64,000 nucleotides of DNA, from positions 1 to 64,000 of the forward strand of contig DASUWU010000055.1 of the NCBI GenBank assembly GCA_036378315.1. The letters run 5' to 3'. The translations under genes and the position numbers were made by a program. Origin of the DNA: CALAED01 sp036378315 (GTDB taxonomy: Bacteria > Actinomycetota > Actinomycetes > Streptosporangiales > Streptosporangiaceae). Positions 30,052 to 38,481 of this stretch are shown piece by piece. The notes beneath the pieces are model-generated. The model saw nothing but the letters and a program-made list of their open reading frames with translations. It made no database searches and was not told where the DNA came from. Positions within the stretch are counted from its first letter, which is position 1; each line of letters opens with the position of its first letter.

Positions 30052-31464
30052 ATGTCCGGCTCGCTCTTTCTGTCCGCATACCCCGGCTACGCGACCACCG
30101 GCGGACTCGACGAGCTGCGCGCCAGGGAGTACGGCTACCTGGACGACCGCGGCCATGTCTACCTCGACTACACGGGAGCCGGGCTGCCGTCCCGCGCCCA
30201 GCTGGCCGCGCACGCCGACCGCCTGCGCGAGGAGTGCTTCGGCAACCCGCACTCCGACAGCCCCACCTCGCGCGCGAGCACCTCTCTGGTCGAGCGCACC
30301 AGGGCGGCCGTGCTCTCCTACTTCAACGCCTCCCCGGCCGAGTACGCCGTCATCTTCACGCCGAACGCCACCGGCGCCTGCCGGCTGGTCGCCGAGGCGT
30401 ACCCGTTCGGACCAGGCACCGACCTGGTGCTGACCGCCGACAACCACAACTCGGTGAACGGGATCAGGGAGTACGCCAGGGAGCACGGCGCGGCCGTCGC
30501 CTACATCCCGCCGGACGCGGCCGGCCTGCGCGTCTCAAGCGAGGCCGTCCGGCGGGTGCTGGGCCGCGGGCAGGGGCTGTTCGCCTTTCCCGCGCAGAGC
30601 AACTTCAGCGGCGTGCAGCATCCGCTCGCGTGGGTCCCGCTGGCCCAGGCGTACGGCTATCAGGTGCTGCTCGACGCCGCCGCCTACGTCCCGGCCAACC
30701 GGCTCGACCTCGGCGCTGTGCATCCGGATTTCGTCCCGGTCAGCTGGTACAAGGTGTTCGGCTACCCGACCGGGGTCGGCTGCCTGCTCGCCCGGTGGGA
30801 GGCCCTCGCCCGGCTGCGCCGTCCCTGGTTCTCCGGCGGCACGATCAAGGTGGTGAGCGCGCTCGGCGGCTGGCACGTCCTCGCCGGCGACGAGACGGCG
30901 TTCGAGGACGGCACGCTCAACTTCCACGCCGTCCCCGAGGTGTCGGTGGGCATGGCCTGGATCGAGGGCATCGGCATGAAGGTCATCCACGAGCGGGTGA
31001 CCTGCCTGACCGGCTGGCTGCTCGAGCGGCTGCGCGGGCTGCGGCACAGCGGCGGCGAACCGCTCGTCCGGGTCTACGGGCCGTGGGACACCGACGGCCG
31101 CGGCGCCACCGTCGCGCTCAACTTCCTCGACCCCGCCGGCGGCGTCATCGACGAGCGGGTGGTCGCGCGGGACGCCGCCGCGCGGAACATCTCGCTGCGG
31201 ACCGGCTGCTTCTGCAATCCCGGCGCGGGCGAGGGGGCCTTCACGATCCCCGGAGACGCGCTCACCGGGCCGGACGCGGGCCGGGACCTGTCGATCGAGG
31301 AGTACCTGCCGATCATCGGGTTGCCCACAGGGGGCGCGGTCCGGGTGTCACTCGGCCTGGTGTCGAACCTGGCGGACGTGGAACGCTTCATCGACTTCGC
31401 CGCGGAGACCTACCTGGACCGGGCGCCCGACCATACCGGTCTGGTGCCGCGCGAGCGCTGCTAG
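30052..31464 (+). CDS. Molybdenum cofactor sulfurase-like PLP enzyme
   Basis: The start at 30052 has GGGGAUGA upstream; the longer frame from 29734 is not supported. The 470-residue class V aminotransferase-fold enzyme has the PLP Lys234 in SWYKVFGYPTGVGCLL, and C386/C388 in RTGCFCNPG. Both motifs are diagnostic of the N-terminal NifS-like domain of Moco sulfurase (MOCOS/ABA3), which replaces a Mo oxygen by sulfur in xanthine-oxidase-type enzymes. The C-terminal MOSC domain of eukaryotic MOCOS is absent. The DMSO-reductase-type enzyme in this window would not need this modification. Confidence 0.78.
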   Translation: MSGSLFLSAYPGYATTGGLDELRAREYGYLDDRGHVYLDYTGAGLPSRAQLAAHADRLREECFGNPHSDSPTSRASTSLVERTRAAVLSYFNASPAEYAVIFTPNATGACRLVAEAYPFGPGTDLVLTADNHNSVNGIREYAREHGAAVAYIPPDAAGLRVSSEAVRRVLGRGQGLFAFPAQSNFSGVQHPLAWVPLAQAYGYQVLLDAAAYVPANRLDLGAVHPDFVPVSWYKVFGYPTGVGCLLARWEALARLRRPWFSGGTIKVVSALGGWHVLAGDETAFEDGTLNFHAVPEVSVGMAWIEGIGMKVIHERVTCLTGWLLERLRGLRHSGGEPLVRVYGPWDTDGRGATVALNFLDPAGGVIDERVVARDAAARNISLRTGCFCNPGAGEGAFTIPGDALTGPDAGRDLSIEEYLPIIGLPTGGAVRVSLGLVSNLADVERFIDFAAETYLDRAPDHTGLVPRERC

Positions 31465-33166
31465 GCCGCGGCGCCGGGGCCCTGCGGGCCAGCACGACGC
31501 AGGCGGCGGCGAGGAGGGCGACGGCGAAGCCGCCGAGGATCGCCCAGTCGGCGGCGACCGGCCGGGAGAACGTGTCGCCGTAGGAGGCCAGCAGCGGCGG
31601 CCCGAGCGGCGAGCCGCCGCGCGCCCACAGCCGCGCGAGGCCCAGCCCGTGGCCCAGCCCCTCGAAAGCCCACCGGTTCGACATCGGATAGCTCAGCACC
31701 CGGCCGGCGGCGGCCATGACCGGCACCGGCAGGATCGCCCCGACGAACAGGACCTGCGGGAAACAGATCATCGGCATCGCCACCGCCGCCTGCGCCGGGT
31801 CGCTCACCGCCGCCGAGACGAGCAGGCCGAGCGCGAGCGCGGCCGCCGACGACAGCGCCAGCGTGACGAACAGCCGGCCGTACGCCGCCGGATCGGCCCC
31901 CGGCAGGCGGTCAAGGGCACGCAGCACAGCGAGCATGAGCACGTCGGCCGCGAGGAGGAGCGGCAGCAGCGCGGTGGCCTTGGCCAGGACGTACGGGGCC
32001 GCCCCGAGGCCGGCCAGCCGCTCCCTGCGCACGACCGCGAACTCGGTGCAGATCTGCAGCAGCCCGTAGGTCAGGCCGAAGAAGAACCCGCCGAACGCGA
32101 TCCAGAACGCGATCATCACGGTCGCGTTCGGGCTCGGGTGCGCCGGGTCGAAGGCGCCCGGCCTGAACAGCACGGCGAACATCAGCAGCACCATCACCGG
32201 CGAGCCGGCCAGCAGCGCCAGCGTGAGCCGGTTGCGGGCGAGGATGTCGAGGTTGCGCCGGGTGAGCAGGGCCCACTGGCCGAGCGCCCCGATCCCCGGG
32301 CGGCGCGGAGGCGCGACCGCCGCGGGCGGCGGATCGGCGGCGGCCGCGGCGGGCGCTGACCCGGCCCGCGCTGACCCGGTCCGCGCTGACCCGGCCCACG
32401 CTGACCCTGCGGCACGGCTCGCGGCGAAGCGGTCGCTCCTGCGCCGCGGTTCACCGTCACCGGCCAGCACCTCGTAGATCTCGTCGAAGGCGGCCGTCCC
32501 GAAATACGCGGGGGCCGCCGCCGGCGGGCCGAAGTAGACGAGATGGCCGTCGCCGGCCAGGAACGCGACCTTGTCGCAGTGGCGCACGTCGGGCGGGTTG
32601 TGCGTGGCCAGCACGATCGTCGTCCCCTCGTCGGCGAGCCGGCGCAGCAACCGCATGAGCTCCGCCGCCCTGGCCGGGTCGAGCCCCGACGTGGGCTCGT
32701 CGAGGAAGAACGCGCCGGGGCGGGTGAGCAGCTCCACCGCGATGCTGGCCCGCTTGCGCTGGCCGCCGGACAGCGAGCCGACCCGCAGCGCCCGCCGATC
32801 GGTGAGGTCGAGCGCCGCGAGCACGTCGTCCACCGCGGCGTCGAGCGCGGCGGTCGGGGTCCCCCTGGGCAGCCGCAGCCGCGCCGCGTACCGCAGCGTC
32901 CTGGCCAGCGGGAGCTCGAGGTGGATGATGTCGTCCTGCGGCACGTACCCGAAGCCGAGCGGCCGGTCGTGGCCGACCGTCCCCTCGGCGGCCGGGCGGA
33001 TTCCGGCGAGGATGTCGAGCAGGGTGGTCTTGCCGGTGCCGCTGCCGCCGACGATCGCGACCAACTCGCCGGGCTCGATCGTCAGGGAGATGTCGTTCAG
33101 CACGCGCCGCCCGCCGCGGACCCGCCGGCTCACCCGCATGGCCTCGATGCGCAGCCCGGCGCTCAC
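31388..33166 (-). CDS. ABCG-type ABC transporter (fused ATPase and permease)
   Basis: I take the GTG at 33166, which overlaps the PadR stop (GTGA); the longer frame to 33895 only runs antisense through padR. The 592-residue protein has Walker A GGSGTGKTT, signature LSGGQRKRASIAVEL and Walker B FFLDEPTSGLD, then a low-complexity Ala/Gly/Ser linker built on a 15-base DNA repeat, then an ABC2-type membrane domain with six helices from about residue 310. This ATPase-first layout is that of ABCG half-transporters. Its last 25 codons overlap the Moco-sulfurase gene on the other strand by 77 bases. Efflux controlled by PadR is likely. Confidence 0.82.
   Translation of the reverse strand: MSAGLRIEAMRVSRRVRGGRRVLNDISLTIEPGELVAIVGGSGTGKTTLLDILAGIRPAAEGTVGHDRPLGFGYVPQDDIIHLELPLARTLRYAARLRLPRGTPTAALDAAVDDVLAALDLTDRRALRVGSLSGGQRKRASIAVELLTRPGAFFLDEPTSGLDPARAAELMRLLRRLADEGTTIVLATHNPPDVRHCDKVAFLAGDGHLVYFGPPAAAPAYFGTAAFDEIYEVLAGDGEPRRRSDRFAASRAAGSAWAGSARTGSARAGSAPAAAAADPPPAAVAPPRRPGIGALGQWALLTRRNLDILARNRLTLALLAGSPVMVLLMFAVLFRPGAFDPAHPSPNATVMIAFWIAFGGFFFGLTYGLLQICTEFAVVRRERLAGLGAAPYVLAKATALLPLLLAADVLMLAVLRALDRLPGADPAAYGRLFVTLALSSAAALALGLLVSAAVSDPAQAAVAMPMICFPQVLFVGAILPVPVMAAAGRVLSYPMSNRWAFEGLGHGLGLARLWARGGSPLGPPLLASYGDTFSRPVAADWAILGGFAVALLAAACVVLARRAPAPRPSSARAAPDRYGRAPGPGRSPRRSR
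32355..32414. repeat. Tandem 15-base repeat in the ABC linker
   Basis: Three copies and a partial fourth of the unit GCTGACCCGGCCCGC (with variants) lie in a row. On the coding strand they give the Ala-Gly-Ser-Ala-Arg/Trp-rich linker between the ATPase and membrane domains. Copy number is likely to vary between strains. Confidence 0.75.
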
Positions 33167-33774
33167 GGCCGCGTCTCGTTTCCCGGGTCGCCGCCGGCGG
33201 AGCCCTCCGTCGGGGACAGGCTGGCCTCGCAGTGGTCCAGCCAGCGGAGCTCGGCCTCGGCCTGGAAGATCATGGAGTCGATGACCAGCCGCCACGCCGT
33301 GACGTGGCCGCCGGCCCCGCCCGCCGCCGCTGGCCGCGTGGCGTCCCCGGCCGGCGCGTCCCCGACCGCCTCGTCGCGGAGCCGGTTGAGATCTCGCAGC
33401 GTACGGAGGGTCGCGGCGCGCTGGGTCTGGACGACCTCGCACGCGTCGACGCCCGGGGTGGTGACGGCCATCGCCAGCTTGATCGCCAGTTCGTCGCGCG
33501 GCCGGTCGGTGCGCTCGACCGGCGTGGCGAACCAGGACCGCACCTCGTCGGCGCCCTCGGGCCGGAGCCGGTAGACGAACCGCCCCTCGCCGTCGGCGCC
33601 CATCCGGTCGGCGAGCCCGTCGCGTTCCAGCCGCGACAACGTCGAGTACACCTGGCCGATGTTGAGCGGCCAGGTGATCCCCGTGGACGACTCGAACTCG
33701 CCGCGCAGCTGGTAGCCGTAGCGCGGTCCCTGGGCGAGCAGCGCGAGCAGGCCGTGACGGATCGGCACGGTCAC
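33163..33774 (-). CDS. PadR-family transcriptional regulator
   Basis: The 203-residue protein has the PadR winged helix (VPIRHGLLALLAQGPRYGYQLRGEFESSTGITWPLNIGQVYSTLSRLERDGL) and the long C-terminal helical domain. GTG at 33774 or 33768 is preferred because a promoter (33777-33806) lies directly upstream, so the transcript is probably leaderless. It overlaps the ABC transporter start by four bases, forming one operon. PadR proteins often repress drug efflux genes and their own promoter. Confidence 0.85.
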   Translation of the reverse strand: MTVPIRHGLLALLAQGPRYGYQLRGEFESSTGITWPLNIGQVYSTLSRLERDGLADRMGADGEGRFVYRLRPEGADEVRSWFATPVERTDRPRDELAIKLAMAVTTPGVDACEVVQTQRAATLRTLRDLNRLRDEAVGDAPAGDATRPAAAGGAGGHVTAWRLVIDSMIFQAEAELRWLDHCEASLSPTEGSAGGDPGNETRP

Positions 33775-33820
33775 CGAGTATGCAGAGCCGCGCGGCCCCG
33801 CGGCAATACCCGGTATGCAT
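33773..33820 (-). promoter_or_regulatory. padR promoter with two direct repeats
   Basis: TTGCCG (33806-33801) and CATACT (33782-33777) are 18 bases apart on the minus strand. The near-identical blocks ACCGAGTATGCA (33773-33784) and ACCCGGTATGCA (33809-33820) flank the promoter, and the palindrome ATACCCGGTAT lies at 33806-33816. These are probable PadR binding sites. Confidence 0.5.
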
Positions 33821-33873
33821 GGCCGGGTGGGCGGCCGGGGCGGCGGTCCCCGCCGCCGACCGCCCACGCCGCC

Positions 33874-35610
33874 TCAGCAGCCGCTCCAGGTGCACGCCCA
33901 GTACAGCGGCTCCGGCAGGTCAGGGCCCACGTCGCCGTAACCCCACAGGTGGTCGCCCGCGGTGCTGCCCGCTGTCCCGCCGACCCACATCGTCGACGCG
34001 TAGATGATCGGGCCGTCCGGCTCGTAGACCTTGCTCGGCTGGATCTCCTGCGCGGTGCGGAACCAGGCGCTCATCAACGTGTCGCCCGCTCGGGCGTACT
34101 GCACGAGGCGCCGGCCCTCCTCGGTGTTGTCGTAGGTGACCTCGGCGTACCCCATCAGCAGGTGCAGGCCGTCGAACGCGGTCTTCCAGCGGTCGACGGC
34201 ATTGCCGCCGCCGGCCCGCACCGCGTCGTCCTGCAGCGGCCCGCAGGCGGCGATCACCAGCCAGTCGAGGTTCTTCTCTCCCCACAGGTCGGGGGCGCCG
34301 GCGGTCTCCGCGTAGACGAGCGAGGAGTCCTCGGGCTCCACCAGCATCCATCCGTCGGCGCCGGCGTGGCCCGTGTAGAACACGAAGTCCACCGCGTCGA
34401 CCCAGTCATCGTCGTTCTTGCGCCAGTCGGTCTCCCAGGCGTTCGCGTTTCCCCAGTTGAAGCGGATGCTCCACGCCGCGTCGGCGAGCCCGTCGACGAA
34501 CCCCTGCGCGTTGTCCTGGCTGCCCGCCAGGCCGCCGAGCTCCCCGATCCACGACGTGCCGGCCGAGTACGTGCCCAGGAGACCGGGCAGGTCCCGCAGC
34601 ACGGCCGGCGAGATCTCCGGGTGCACGATGAGCCTTCCCCGGCGCCCGGGGTCCGCGGTCAGGACGGTGGCCGGGTCGATGCCCCGGTCCCGCAGCGCCC
34701 GGGTGTTCATCCGGACGCCGAGCGGCACGGGTCCCCCAGGCTCCAGCCGCAGGTCGGCCGGCAGCGGCCGCACATGCGGGCGGGCCGGCGACCCGCGCGG
34801 CGGCTGCGGCACCGGCCGCGGCAGGCTGGGGCCGACCTCGCAGGCCGGTAGGGTGACCGCTCGCATCGGGAACGCCCGGCCGTCCACATCGATCGTGGCG
34901 AAGTAGACCCGCACCGGCGCGAGGAACTCCTGCTCGACGAAGCTCGGCGCGCTGTAGTAGGCGAGCCGCGAGCGGAAGTCCCTGACCCGGATCCCCGAGG
35001 TGAGCGCCCGGAACCGCTCGTCGGTCTCCTCCTCCGGGATCACGTCCATGAGGACGGCCTCCTTGGTCGGCGACCGCCAGACGCCGTGGCTGCCGATCAC
35101 TCGACCGGCCTCGCCGAAGGTGAGGGAGAACCGCCCGCCACCGCCGACCAGCGGCACGGTGCCGACGCCGTAGGCCGACAGGTCGAGCTCGACGTCGACG
35201 CCGTACCTGACATCGTTGCGCACCAGCTCGCGCCGGCTCTGGTCGCGGCGCTGCACCGCTGTCACCGTTCCGCCGATCCGCGGGCGGGTGAACCGGAACG
35301 GCGCCCGGAGCACCGGCAGCGCGCCGGTCTCGGTCAGCAGGCGCTGCCCCGAGCCGCGGGCCTCCTCCTCGCTGGGCAGCCGAACCCGAGTGGTCGCCAG
35401 GTCCGGTCGCCACAACCGGGTCCGGTCGGCGGCGAAGTAGCCGCCCCGGGCGGTATCGACGTCGATGGCGACGCCGGGACCGGTCCACGCGGCGAGCAGG
35501 CCCCGCTCGCGCACCTCGCCGCGCCCCGCGCCGAACAGCTTCTGCCCGAACTCCTCGACCTGATCGGCGAGGCGGGTGGTCGCCGCCACCCTGTACACCG
35601 GCAGTTGCAT
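33874..35610 (-). CDS. DUF6345 caspase-like domain protein
   Basis: The 578-residue protein starts after AGGAGG. The N-terminal half (1-260) has no motif I recognise, and a Pro-rich hinge follows (260-290). The C-terminal half matches the DUF6345 pattern, with two features of the clan CD (caspase-like) fold: H415 in DFVFYTGHAGADG and C456 in LDWLVIAACGPL. This is the order and spacing of a His-Cys catalytic dyad. No signal peptide or membrane helix is seen, so it should be cytoplasmic. Bacterial caspase-like proteins take part in cell death, defence or maturation of secreted proteins, and no substrate can be inferred here. Confidence 0.68.
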   Translation of the reverse strand: MQLPVYRVAATTRLADQVEEFGQKLFGAGRGEVRERGLLAAWTGPGVAIDVDTARGGYFAADRTRLWRPDLATTRVRLPSEEEARGSGQRLLTETGALPVLRAPFRFTRPRIGGTVTAVQRRDQSRRELVRNDVRYGVDVELDLSAYGVGTVPLVGGGGRFSLTFGEAGRVIGSHGVWRSPTKEAVLMDVIPEEETDERFRALTSGIRVRDFRSRLAYYSAPSFVEQEFLAPVRVYFATIDVDGRAFPMRAVTLPACEVGPSLPRPVPQPPRGSPARPHVRPLPADLRLEPGGPVPLGVRMNTRALRDRGIDPATVLTADPGRRGRLIVHPEISPAVLRDLPGLLGTYSAGTSWIGELGGLAGSQDNAQGFVDGLADAAWSIRFNWGNANAWETDWRKNDDDWVDAVDFVFYTGHAGADGWMLVEPEDSSLVYAETAGAPDLWGEKNLDWLVIAACGPLQDDAVRAGGGNAVDRWKTAFDGLHLLMGYAEVTYDNTEEGRRLVQYARAGDTLMSAWFRTAQEIQPSKVYEPDGPIIYASTMWVGGTAGSTAGDHLWGYGDVGPDLPEPLYWACTWSGC

Positions 35611-35905
35611 GATGATGACCCTCCTGTCCGAGGTGACCGGGTACCCGTCGCACGCAGCGACCACGCCGACTTCGGTTGGGGCCTTACCGCCGTCGAGATC
35701 CGTTCGACGTACCGGAACCAGGTCGTATGCACGACCTCCGCAGGTGCCGCCGCTGGCCGTCCATCAACGCCACGGGCACACTGTCTGATCGATGACCACG
35801 CTGTCGCGGTCTCCGTCCATCACACTCCCACCGGCGCCGCCCAAATCCACGGACTTCCGTCCCGGCCGACCGGGTACTTAGGGCCCGTCGAACGCCCCGC
35901 TGGCC
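35611..35905. other. Upstream region of the DUF6345 gene
   Basis: The region holds the AGGAGG site and probably the promoter. A 19-codon minus-strand frame (MDGDRDSVVIDQTVCPWR) is visible but has no strong support. TACCCGGTC occurs twice (near 35640 and 35870). Confidence 0.35.
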
Positions 35906-37453
35906 TCACCTGGTCAGGACGACGAACCCGCCGCCCGCGCGCACGACGCGGTATCCGTTGCGACGCAGCAGGGCGAGCCGGCCGCGTTGCGCGGCGACCG
36001 AGAAGAACGGGAACGTCGGCCGCTCGACGTCCGCGATCACCCAGGGCGCCCAGCGCGGCCGCTCGTCCCACAGCAGCACGCGGGCCCGGCCGGACAGTTG
36101 CGGCCCGAGCGCGTTGGGCGCCTCGACGTACACCCCGCTCGGCACCGCGGCCACCGCCGCCGCGGCGGCGCGCATCCGGGCGTCCCTGCGATAGTTCGCC
36201 GGGTCGAGCACGCTCACCATCGGGAAGAACCCGGCCACCACGACGGAGATCGCCAGCACTGCGGCGGCCCAGACGGTGCCGGGCGCGCATCTACCGCGCA
36301 CCCATCCGGCCCCCGTACGCCATGCACCCCGCGCGCCAAGCCGGAGGCTGGGCCAGCCGCCCGCGTCCTCGGCGAACCTGCGCACCCCGTCCACGCCCGC
36401 GGCGAGCAGGACCACCACGACGAAGGCGTTGTAGTGGAAGCGCGGCTCCCACCAGTTCCCGTACCGGCTGGCCAGCATCCGCTCGGCCAGCGGCGGCAGC
36501 GCGGCGATGACCAGCGGCGAGCGCAGGGGGGCGAGCAGCAGCGGCAGCATGAGCAGCGCGAGCGTGCCCAGCTTGATCGGCGGTGTCGCCAGCAGCCGCA
36601 GCGCGTCCCACGGCCGGGTCACCACGTGCGCCGCCGCCTGCGGGAGGGTGTCGCCGAGCGCGCCGTACGCCCAGTAGTAGTCGGGATCGCCGCCGAAGGC
36701 GGGGATGAGGACGCGTGCGGCGAGCCACGTCCAGGCCAGCCCGACGGCCACGAACGCGCCGCCCAGCGCCCGCTCGCGCCTGGTGAGGAGGTAAAGGCCG
36801 TACCCGGCGACGAGCAGGCCCATGTCCTCCTTGACCAGCAGCAGCGCGAACGCGGCCAGCGCGCCGTGCACCCGCAGGGCGGCACGCCGCCGCCGGTCGC
36901 CGGCCAGCGCCGCCGCCTGGAAGCGCTCGAGCAGCACGGCGGTCAGCACCGGCGCGAACGCGGCCTCGTGGAAGTCGAACGCGATCGCGGCGGCGACCGG
37001 CCAGGACAGGGCGTACGCCCCCGCGACACAGTAGGCGGCGGGGACGCCGAGCTCGCGGCGCGTGAAGGTCCACAGCGGCGGGATCGCGGCGGCGAACAGC
37101 ACCGCCTGGGCCACGAGCAGCGTCCGCGGCCCGTCGTGGATCCAGTACAGCGGCGCCAGCACCGCGAGGAGGGGCGAGAAGTGGTCTCCGAGCACGGAGA
37201 AGCCGGGCCCGAAGCCGTTGTGCACGCCCTTGACGATCGACACCGGCGCGTGGAAGTGGCTGTAGGAGCGGATCGCCTGATCGAAGATCACCAGATCGTA
37301 CGAGCCGGTCAGGAAGGTGTGGAACCGGAGCAGCGCGTACGTGGAGTACACGAGGGCCGCGGCACCGGTCAGGGCGGCCACCCACCTGCCGTGCCGCGCC
37401 GCTCCGACCGGCCTCCCGGCGGCCGCCGGCGCGGGGCGGGTCACCGCGCGCAT
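35906..37453 (-). CDS. DUF2079 polytopic membrane protein
   Basis: The start is the ATG at 37453, after GGGAGG; a longer frame to 37582 is not supported. The 515-residue protein has about ten membrane helices and the DUF2079 hallmark SYDLVIFDQAIRSYSHF...GFGPGFSVLGDHFSPLLAVLAPLY near the N-terminus. The FDFHEAAFAPVL motif lies near residue 165. The family resembles GT-C glycosyltransferases of unknown substrate. It is convergent with nothing and faces the caspase-like gene on the same strand, but the two are not obviously linked. Confidence 0.85.
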   Translation of the reverse strand: MRAVTRPAPAAAGRPVGAARHGRWVAALTGAAALVYSTYALLRFHTFLTGSYDLVIFDQAIRSYSHFHAPVSIVKGVHNGFGPGFSVLGDHFSPLLAVLAPLYWIHDGPRTLLVAQAVLFAAAIPPLWTFTRRELGVPAAYCVAGAYALSWPVAAAIAFDFHEAAFAPVLTAVLLERFQAAALAGDRRRRAALRVHGALAAFALLLVKEDMGLLVAGYGLYLLTRRERALGGAFVAVGLAWTWLAARVLIPAFGGDPDYYWAYGALGDTLPQAAAHVVTRPWDALRLLATPPIKLGTLALLMLPLLLAPLRSPLVIAALPPLAERMLASRYGNWWEPRFHYNAFVVVVLLAAGVDGVRRFAEDAGGWPSLRLGARGAWRTGAGWVRGRCAPGTVWAAAVLAISVVVAGFFPMVSVLDPANYRRDARMRAAAAAVAAVPSGVYVEAPNALGPQLSGRARVLLWDERPRWAPWVIADVERPTFPFFSVAAQRGRLALLRRNGYRVVRAGGGFVVLTR

Positions 37454-37602
37454 GCCGTCGCCTCCCGATGTCCCTTCATGTCGCGGGCACTCTAGTGGTG
37501 CCCGCTGGAATTCCGTCGAGACACCACGCCGTCTCCCGCACCCGTCACGATCCGAAGCATTAACGTTACCCAGTGCGGTCATCGGGGGTTCTTGGGGGGA
37601 AG

Positions 37603-38472
37603 ATGACGGCGGTTCAGCGGGACGAGCCGGCCCGTGATCCGGACGAACTGGTCCGGGAGGCGCTCGGCCGGTACGACGAACGGTTCCTCGACTGCGATCC
37701 CGGCCGGCGCCGGCGCATGGCGGCGGACACCCGGGAGGTGCTCGACGCCTGGCTGACCGACGAGGTCAGGGCCCGGCTGCCCGTCGGCCACCGGATGCGC
37801 GCGTTCTGCGTCCGGCACGACCTGCTCGAGGAGCTGGCGCGGCTGATCGGCGACGAGGCCGCCGGGCGTCGCGAGGGAGCCGTCGTCGTGGGCGGCCGGG
37901 TCTACGCCGTCTACCCCTACCTGCGCGGCGTGCCGAGGCGGGACGCCGACATCACGGCCGAGGTGGGCGTCGAGCATCGGCTCACCGAGGTCTCGTGGGC
38001 CGGCGGCGCACTGCGGATTCGCGGCCTCGCGGCCATCGAACGGGTGGCCGCCCGCGACACCACCGTCGAGATCGTGGTCCGCGACCGCGCGTCCGGCGCC
38101 GAACTGCGCGTCGCCGCCGAGCCCGATACGACGGCGGCGGAGCACGCGGGATTCGCGGATCGGCCCTCCGGGGGCGGCGCGGGGACGGTGTTCGTCGCCG
38201 AGATCCCCCTCGGGGCGTTGCGCGCCGGCCAGTGGGACGTGCACGTATCGGTGCGGGCGCTCGGGCTCACCAGGCAGGCGCCGCTCGGGGCGGGCGGCGC
38301 CGCCGGGGCGCACGCCCGCCTGGAGGCCGCCTACCTGGACCGGCCGGAGGCGACGGCGTACTTCACGGGCGACGGCGGGCTGGCCATCGCCGTGCGGGGC
38401 CCGGCCGGCCGGCTCGTCCGCCGCTGGTGGCGCCGCCTCACGAGAAGGGGCGCCACCACCGGACGCGGTTAG
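37603..38472 (+). CDS. Protein of unknown function, resembles accessory C-terminal domain of GT2 glycosyltransferases
   Basis: The start at 37603 follows GGGGGAAG. The 289-residue soluble protein has the segment VRARLPVGHRMRAFCVRHDLLEELARLI (residues about 58-85). This resembles the region after the catalytic domain in large actinobacterial GT2 glycosyltransferases (TarS-like), followed by a beta-rich half. The GT2 catalytic domain itself is absent. It may be a stand-alone domain or a remnant. Codon use is normal, so it is probably expressed. The resemblance is from memory of the motif and is tentative. Confidence 0.45.
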   Translation: MTAVQRDEPARDPDELVREALGRYDERFLDCDPGRRRRMAADTREVLDAWLTDEVRARLPVGHRMRAFCVRHDLLEELARLIGDEAAGRREGAVVVGGRVYAVYPYLRGVPRRDADITAEVGVEHRLTEVSWAGGALRIRGLAAIERVAARDTTVEIVVRDRASGAELRVAAEPDTTAAEHAGFADRPSGGGAGTVFVAEIPLGALRAGQWDVHVSVRALGLTRQAPLGAGGAAGAHARLEAAYLDRPEATAYFTGDGGLAIAVRGPAGRLVRRWWRRLTRRGATTGRG

Positions 38473-38481
38473 GGAATGCCG

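Noticed and set aside
31388..33895. Single 835-residue ABC transporter frame
   Set aside because: The first 243 codons run through padR in another frame; the GTG overlapping the padR stop begins the ATPase domain.
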